20,538 nucleotides of DNA. Source: JAJFUI01 sp039679885 (lineage in GTDB: Bacteria; Planctomycetota; Planctomycetia; Pirellulales; Thermoguttaceae). The stretch is from positions 1-20,538 of the forward strand of contig JBDKUC010000445.1 of NCBI GenBank assembly GCA_039679885.1, written 5' to 3'. A program made the translations under genes and the position numbers. The notes beneath the pieces were generated by a model, which saw nothing but the letters and a program-made list of their open reading frames with translations, searched no databases and had not been told where the DNA came from. Of this stretch, positions 16,633 to 20,538 are shown one piece after another (the stretch's first letter is position 1; the number at the start of each line of letters is the position of its first letter).

Positions 16633-16646
16633 CCGGCTAAAGCCGG
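16633..16646. repeat. Short palindromic REP-like unit CCGGCTAAAGCCGG
   Basis: This is a palindrome with six-base arms around AA, with flanking CTA and AACTA sequences that add weak outer pairing. It lies in the divergent control region. It could be a remnant of an interspersed element. It is short enough that chance cannot be excluded in GC-rich DNA. Confidence 0.4.
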
Positions 16647-16706
16647 AACTACGGACAGCTCCGCATTCGCTGCGAAATAAATCCCGCACTTCGTCGCTCT
16701 GTACGT

Positions 16707-16712
16707 TATAAT
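16707..16712 (+). promoter_or_regulatory. Candidate -10 element for the diguanylate cyclase
   Basis: A perfect TATAAT lies ~35 bases upstream of the chosen ATG at 16748. No good -35 element or extended -10 is visible at the usual spacing, so an activator may be needed or the match may be chance. It overlaps the TTG at 16712, which argues against that codon as the start. Confidence 0.35.
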
Positions 16713-16747
16713 TGGGATTTGCAGGCTGCTTTTTCTCCTTCAAGACA

Positions 16748-17758
16748 ATGGCACCCGGCCGCGAAAACCAGATTGACGGGCGAGCCCGCGATTGGCCGCC
16801 GGCCGCCGGCTGCCCCCGGGCCTCGTCGCCGGGGCCGCCGAGTGTCGCCGACCAGACGCTCGATTGTCTGCCCGTGCCCATCCTCGTCATCGACGCGACC
16901 AGTTTTCGGGTCCGACGAGCGAATCGGCTGGCTTGCGCCGCGCTCGGCTACCTTCCCGGCGAGCTGCACGGCGTCGAACTCTCGAGCATTCTCAACCAAG
17001 CAGACATTGCCGCCCTGCAAGAGCAGCTTGATCATTCGTCCCTCGACGGGGCGTCGACCGTCGCAATCCGCACCGTCGAGCGGCGAAAAGACCGTGTCGC
17101 CTTGCCGGCCTTCTGGCGAGTCTCGCAAGTCTCGGACGGCGATTCTCATTCCTGGGTCGTGGTCGCCAATGAGTCGTCCGATGCGCAGCCGGTCGATGCC
17201 GCCACGGCAATTTCCGCCGACCTCGGCCGGCTGGGTCACGACCCGCTGACCGGTCTGCCCGATCGCCGGCTATTCGATCGCCGCCTCGCCCGGGCCATCG
17301 AGCGCAGCCAGGATCGGCCGGACTATCTTTTCGCCGTCTGTTTTATCGACCTCGATGGCTTCAAGGCCGTCAACGACCGGCTGGGCCACTTGGCCGGTGA
17401 TCGCCTGCTGTGCGAAGTCGCGTGTCGGCTGGTTGGCTGCACTCGCCCCGGTGATATGGCGGCTCGCTACGGCGGCGACGAGTTCACGGTCTTCGTCGAC
17501 GACCTTCATGGGCCCGACGACGCGCTGCTGGTCGCCAAGCGCATCGTGAGCCGCTTAGCCGCCCCGATTGGCGTCGATGGCCACGAATTTCCGGTTTCGG
17601 CCAGCGTCGGCATCGCCATCAGTTCAGCCGATTGTCGGCGGGGGGATGAACTGTTGGCCACGGCCGATCGTGCGATGTACCATGTGAAGCGGGCAGGGGG
17701 CGGCGACGTCGCACTCCTCTATACCAAACGGACTTTTCGCCCCGCCAAACCACGATAG
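16748..17758 (+). CDS. PAS-GGDEF diguanylate cyclase
   Basis: The 336-residue protein makes the second messenger c-di-GMP from two GTP. A short Pro/Ala-rich N-terminus leads into a PAS-like sensor (~35-145: CLPVPILVIDATSFRVRRAN, GYLPGELHG, then WVVVANES). A GGDEF domain follows (~160-330): DPLTGLPDRRLFDRRL, FIDLDGFKAVNDRLGHLAGD with the metal-binding Asp, the intact active site GGDEF at 242-246 and VSASVGIAI. The inhibitory site RPGD (233-236) lies exactly five residues before GGDEF, so product feedback is expected. No membrane helix or EAL domain is present. It is divergent from the polysaccharide locus, which makes control of polymer production plausible but unproven. ATG 16748 lacks a clear ribosome site; the TTG at 16712 overlaps the likely -10. 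Confidence 0.92.
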   Translation: MAPGRENQIDGRARDWPPAAGCPRASSPGPPSVADQTLDCLPVPILVIDATSFRVRRANRLACAALGYLPGELHGVELSSILNQADIAALQEQLDHSSLDGASTVAIRTVERRKDRVALPAFWRVSQVSDGDSHSWVVVANESSDAQPVDAATAISADLGRLGHDPLTGLPDRRLFDRRLARAIERSQDRPDYLFAVCFIDLDGFKAVNDRLGHLAGDRLLCEVACRLVGCTRPGDMAARYGGDEFTVFVDDLHGPDDALLVAKRIVSRLAAPIGVDGHEFPVSASVGIAISSADCRRGDELLATADRAMYHVKRAGGGDVALLYTKRTFRPAKPR

Positions 17759-17956
17759 GGTCGGGGACTCGTCTTTTCGTGACCGATCGAGCAAGTTAAC
17801 ATTTTGTCCCTCAGGCGTCTCGATGGACCTGGCGTCAGGCAGGTCTCGCGTTCGCGCTGGCCGTGGGGTCGTTCCCACGCCGCCCGAAGCCATGCCCGAA
17901 ACGTTTGAACAAGACGTCAAGTAACCGCGGAACATCCAGGAAACCGTAGGGCTGCC

Positions 17957-20038
17957 ATGCAAGACGAGGCAAAAACGAAGCGGCAACTGGTCGAGGAACT
18001 CGGCGAGCTTCGCCGCCGGGTGGCTGCGCTCGAGGCGGCCGCGGACGGTCCATCCAATCGCCGCCCACTCGAAGCCACCACGCAGCCAGGCGACCCAACG
18101 CCGGCCGAAGAAGATCGCGATCGCCTGCGGGCCATTCTGACCGCCGCCATCGAGTGCCTTCCCTTCGAGTTCTTCGTGATGGGCACCGATGGCCACTACC
18201 TCAGCGTCAATGCGGTCTCGCGAGGCCGTTTCGGCGATGGCGTGGGAAAACGTCCCGAAGACTATGCCCCCGACGAGGCAACGCTCAACCTCTGGCGCTC
18301 GAATAATCGCCGCGCCTTGGCGGGCGAAAAGGTCGAGGGGGAGTACGAACGGGTACAGGATGGCCAGACCCGGCACTTCTACAACGTCATCACCCCCATC
18401 GAACAAGACGGGAAGTTCTACGGAATTCTCGGCGTCAACATCGACATCACCGATCGAAAGCTTGCCGCGAAAGCCCTGCAACAAGCCCGAGACGAACTGG
18501 AGCGTCGCGTCGTCGAGCGGACGGCCGAGTTGACCGCCGCCAACGAGCGGTTGCAGCGAGAGGTGCAAGAGCGACAACACGCGGAGAGCGCGTTGCGACA
18601 GAGCGAGGAGCAGTACCGCGGCCTGTTGGAGGCCTGCCCCGACGCGGTGTTGATGACCGACCCGAAAATGCAAATCGTCTTCGCCTCGCCGCAAGCCTGG
18701 ACGCTGCTGGGCGTGCCGCCGGACGAGGAGCTCGTCGGCAGCAGTTCCCGAGACATCGTCGTCGAGAGCGACCGCCCCCGGCTGCAGGCCAATTTCTTCA
18801 ACGTGCTGGCCGAAGGCTTGCGGCGAAGCACCGAGTACACCATCCTTCGCCACGATGGAACCACCGTCCCCGCCGAAGCGTCCTCCGCCACGATCTGCGG
18901 AACGGACGGGAAGCCCAAGGCCGTAATGGTCGTCCTCCGGGACATCACCGATCGGAAAAGGGCGGAGATCGCCTTGCGGGCGAGCGAAGAGCGGTTCCGC
19001 GCCGCCTTCGAAGAGGCGCCGGTGGGGATCGTCATGGTTCGGCCCGATTCGGCCATTGTCCGAGTCAACCACTCGTTCTGCCGCATGAGCGGCTACTCGC
19101 AAGAAGAGTTGCTCGGCAAGAATATCGGCGACTTGACACACCCCGACGATCGCGACCGGTTCGACGGCCTCTGGCAGCAGATGGCGGACGGAGAAATCTC
19201 GTCCTACGACTTGGAGAAACGTTACGTCGGAAAGGACGCGGGGATCTTCTGGTCGCGAGTCACGACCGTTGCGATCCGCGGAACCGATGGCAGCCTCGAC
19301 TATGTGCTGGGCATCATCGTGGACATCACCGACCGGCGCAAAGCGCAGGAGGCCCTGCAACAGGAACGTCGCATGCTCGAGTACATGCTGCAAGCATCAG
19401 ACCACGAGCGACAATTGATCGCCTACGACATCCACGACGGACTCGCCCAACAACTGGCCGGCGCCATCATGCAGTTTCAGGTCTACGACTACCTGAGAGA
19501 GGCCAATCCCGGCGAGGCGACCAAGGCCTATTTCGGCGGCACGACACTCCTCAAGCAGGCGCATCTCGAAGCGAGACGCCTCATTAGCGGCGTCCGCCCG
19601 CCGGCGCTCGATGAGGCAGGCGTTGTGGCCGCCATCGCCCACCTCGTGGACGACCGCGGCTTGGCTGGCGGGCCGAAAGTCGAGTTCCAGAGCAAGGTCC
19701 ATTTCCGTCGATTGGTGCCCGTGCTCGAAAACGCGATTTACCGCATCGTGCAAGAGGGGCTCACCAATGCGTTGATGCACAGCCAGAGCGAACAGGTCCA
19801 TGTCGGCCTCTTGCAGCGCGGCAACGCGGTTCGCATCCGCATCCAGGATTGGGGACTCGGTTTCGATCCCGAGACGTCGCGGAAGGATCGCTTCGGGCTG
19901 GCCGGCATCCGGGAACGTGCGCGACTGCTGGGCGGAACATGCCAGATCAAGAGCAAGCCCGGCGAGGGAACGACGATCCTGGTCAACTTGCCGCTGGTCG
20001 AGCGGGAGAATAACCAGGCCGTCGCGGGAAATTCGTGA
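17957..20038 (+). CDS. Multi-PAS sensor histidine kinase of the NarX/DegS (HisKA_3) type
   Basis: The 693-residue protein has an N-terminal coiled coil (~1-32), PAS ~58-170 ending GVNIDITDRK, a coiled coil ~172-215 (RDELERRVVERTAELTAANE), PAS ~218-340, PAS ~345-470, a HisKA_3 dimerisation domain with ERQLIAYDIHDGLAQQ (phospho-acceptor His493) and a HATPase with QEGLTNALMHS (~600), DWGLGFDPE (~631) and FGLAGIRERARLLGG (~645). No membrane segment is visible, so it is probably cytoplasmic. Such kinases normally phosphorylate a NarL/LuxR-type regulator, but none adjoins: the rRNA operon follows. The ATG at 17957 is preceded by a modest AGG-containing ribosome site. The 198-base gap upstream holds two small hairpins (arms at 17826-17831/17840-17845 and 17862-17867/17874-17879) but no gene. 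Confidence 0.94.
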   Translation: MQDEAKTKRQLVEELGELRRRVAALEAAADGPSNRRPLEATTQPGDPTPAEEDRDRLRAILTAAIECLPFEFFVMGTDGHYLSVNAVSRGRFGDGVGKRPEDYAPDEATLNLWRSNNRRALAGEKVEGEYERVQDGQTRHFYNVITPIEQDGKFYGILGVNIDITDRKLAAKALQQARDELERRVVERTAELTAANERLQREVQERQHAESALRQSEEQYRGLLEACPDAVLMTDPKMQIVFASPQAWTLLGVPPDEELVGSSSRDIVVESDRPRLQANFFNVLAEGLRRSTEYTILRHDGTTVPAEASSATICGTDGKPKAVMVVLRDITDRKRAEIALRASEERFRAAFEEAPVGIVMVRPDSAIVRVNHSFCRMSGYSQEELLGKNIGDLTHPDDRDRFDGLWQQMADGEISSYDLEKRYVGKDAGIFWSRVTTVAIRGTDGSLDYVLGIIVDITDRRKAQEALQQERRMLEYMLQASDHERQLIAYDIHDGLAQQLAGAIMQFQVYDYLREANPGEATKAYFGGTTLLKQAHLEARRLISGVRPPALDEAGVVAAIAHLVDDRGLAGGPKVEFQSKVHFRRLVPVLENAIYRIVQEGLTNALMHSQSEQVHVGLLQRGNAVRIRIQDWGLGFDPETSRKDRFGLAGIRERARLLGGTCQIKSKPGEGTTILVNLPLVERENNQAVAGNS

Positions 20039-20100
20039 GGCGGGCGGCGGGATTTTTTCTCGGATCGTCCATCGCCGGCGGGAACGGCCGCGTTGAATCC

Positions 20101-20120
20101 CCGCGAATTCGCGGCGTTTT
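20101..20120 (+). terminator. Possible terminator after the sensor kinase
   Basis: CCGCGAATTCGCGG (20101-20114) is a perfect palindrome followed by CGTTTT. The T-run is short, and the hairpin would have no free loop without opening its centre. It may separate kinase transcription from the rRNA promoter ~60 bases further on. Confidence 0.25.
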
Positions 20121-20172
20121 GGGGCGAAAACGGCCCGCGGAAAACTTTTTTCAGAATTCCTTGAAGTGCCCG

Positions 20173-20200
20173 TTGACGCACGGCCGAAGAACGCTAGAAT
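20173..20200 (+). promoter_or_regulatory. rRNA operon promoter
   Basis: TTGACG (20173-20178) and TAGAAT (20195-20200) are separated by 16 bases; each matches the sigma70-type consensus at five of six positions. An AT-rich patch upstream (AAAACTTTTTT, ~20142-20152) could act as an UP-like element. It lies ~225 bases before the 16S gene, a normal rRNA leader length. Confidence 0.7.
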
Positions 20201-20255
20201 GATAAGTCTGGTTGGGACACGAAGCCACGAGCCAAGTGCCTCAGCCGGACAGGTT

Positions 20256-20268
20256 TGTTCTTTGACAA
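20256..20268 (+). promoter_or_regulatory. boxA-like rRNA antitermination site
   Basis: TGTTCTTTGACAA matches the E. coli rrn leader boxA (TGCTCTTTAACAA) at 11 of 13 positions and lies in the transcribed leader ~50 bases after the proposed start. In known systems boxA recruits NusB/NusE to prevent premature termination of rRNA. Confidence 0.65.
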
Positions 20269-20334
20269 TTTGGTTGTGATAACCTCAATTCTGATTTCTT
20301 CAGCCGGTTGAAGACTGGAAGAAGAGTATCAAAC

Positions 20335-20356
20335 GCCGGCCTTTTCCGAGGCCGGC
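20335..20356 (+). other. rRNA leader hairpin
   Basis: GCCGGCCT (20335-20342) pairs with AGGCCGGC (20349-20356) over eight bases with a six-base loop. It has no T-run after it, so it is more likely a leader structure or processing signal than a terminator. A second stem, CCATCGC/GCGATGG (20390-20396 and 20407-20413), lies just before 16S. Confidence 0.55.
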
Positions 20357-20426
20357 TCTAGGTGAAAGCCTATTCAAGCGGTTAGCCAACCATCGCGGCG
20401 CGAGTTGCGATGGATAAGCAAATAAT

Positions 20427-20538
<112 letters not shown>

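Larger units (their letters stand above)
16331..16747. other. Divergent intergenic control region
   Basis: These 417 bases separate the minus-strand polysaccharide locus from the plus-strand diguanylate cyclase. They contain a promoter candidate for each direction (16497-16525 and 16707-16712) and the short palindrome at 16633-16646. I see no supported gene. The leader of the polysaccharide operon from the proposed promoter would be roughly 160 bases long. Confidence 0.6.

Noticed and set aside
17624..19393. A 589-codon open frame on the minus strand
   Set aside because: It is antisense to the end of the cyclase and most of the three-PAS kinase. It has no recognisable domain or ribosome site.

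Overview
The window looks like a chromosomal segment of a GC-rich planctomycete, probably of the Pirellulales. The best evidence is the last ~110 bases. They hold the 5' end of a 16S rRNA gene with a planctomycete-type start (AGAATGAACGTTGGCGGCGT, then GGATTAGGCATGCAAGTCG). The site of the usual 27F primer carries an A-to-G change typical of the phylum. Short palindromic elements between genes and very large multi-domain sensor kinases fit this assignment. No phage, insertion sequence, tRNA or CRISPR array was seen.

Layout. (1) 2-4258, plus strand: the 3' part of a very large hybrid histidine kinase (PAS/GAF sensors, HisKA, HATPase, REC, HPt) whose 5' end lies outside the window. (2) 4300-4358: a double-hairpin REP-like element between convergent genes. 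(3) 4395-5738, minus: a MacA/HlyD-type periplasmic adaptor with no transporter beside it, followed by a ~511 bp stretch with no convincing gene. (4) 6250-16330, minus: a seven-gene exopolysaccharide locus. In transcription order it holds a Wzz/GumC-type chain-length protein, a fused glycosyltransferase-4/polysaccharide deacetylase, a Wzx-type flippase, an O-antigen ligase/polymerase, a FemAB-like acyltransferase, a family-2 glycosyltransferase and a WecG/TagA/CpsF glycosyltransferase. Several junctions overlap by ATGA or lie within ~25 nt, so this is one operon or two closely linked ones. (5) 16748-17758, plus and divergent from the polysaccharide locus: a PAS-GGDEF diguanylate cyclase with intact active and inhibitory sites. 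(6) 17957-20038, plus: a three-PAS histidine kinase of the NarX/DegS type. (7) 20039-20538: an rRNA promoter, a leader with a boxA-like antitermination site and hairpins, and the start of 16S rRNA.

How the parts may work together: the locus encodes lipid-linked repeat-unit assembly, flipping, polymerisation and chain-length control, plus deacetylation and acylation of the polymer. It lacks a recognisable initiating sugar-phosphate transferase, outer-membrane export protein (Wza type) and tyrosine autokinase. These may lie elsewhere in the genome. The divergent diguanylate cyclase and nearby sensor kinases suggest control by c-di-GMP or two-component signalling, but this is inferred from position only.

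No clearly new multi-gene system was found. The most unusual observations are: a palindrome-bounded, low-complexity segment inserted in frame inside the ATPase domain of the first kinase; the glycosyltransferase-deacetylase fusion, whose linker DNA contains a hairpin; and several unrelated families of short palindromic elements within 20 kb.
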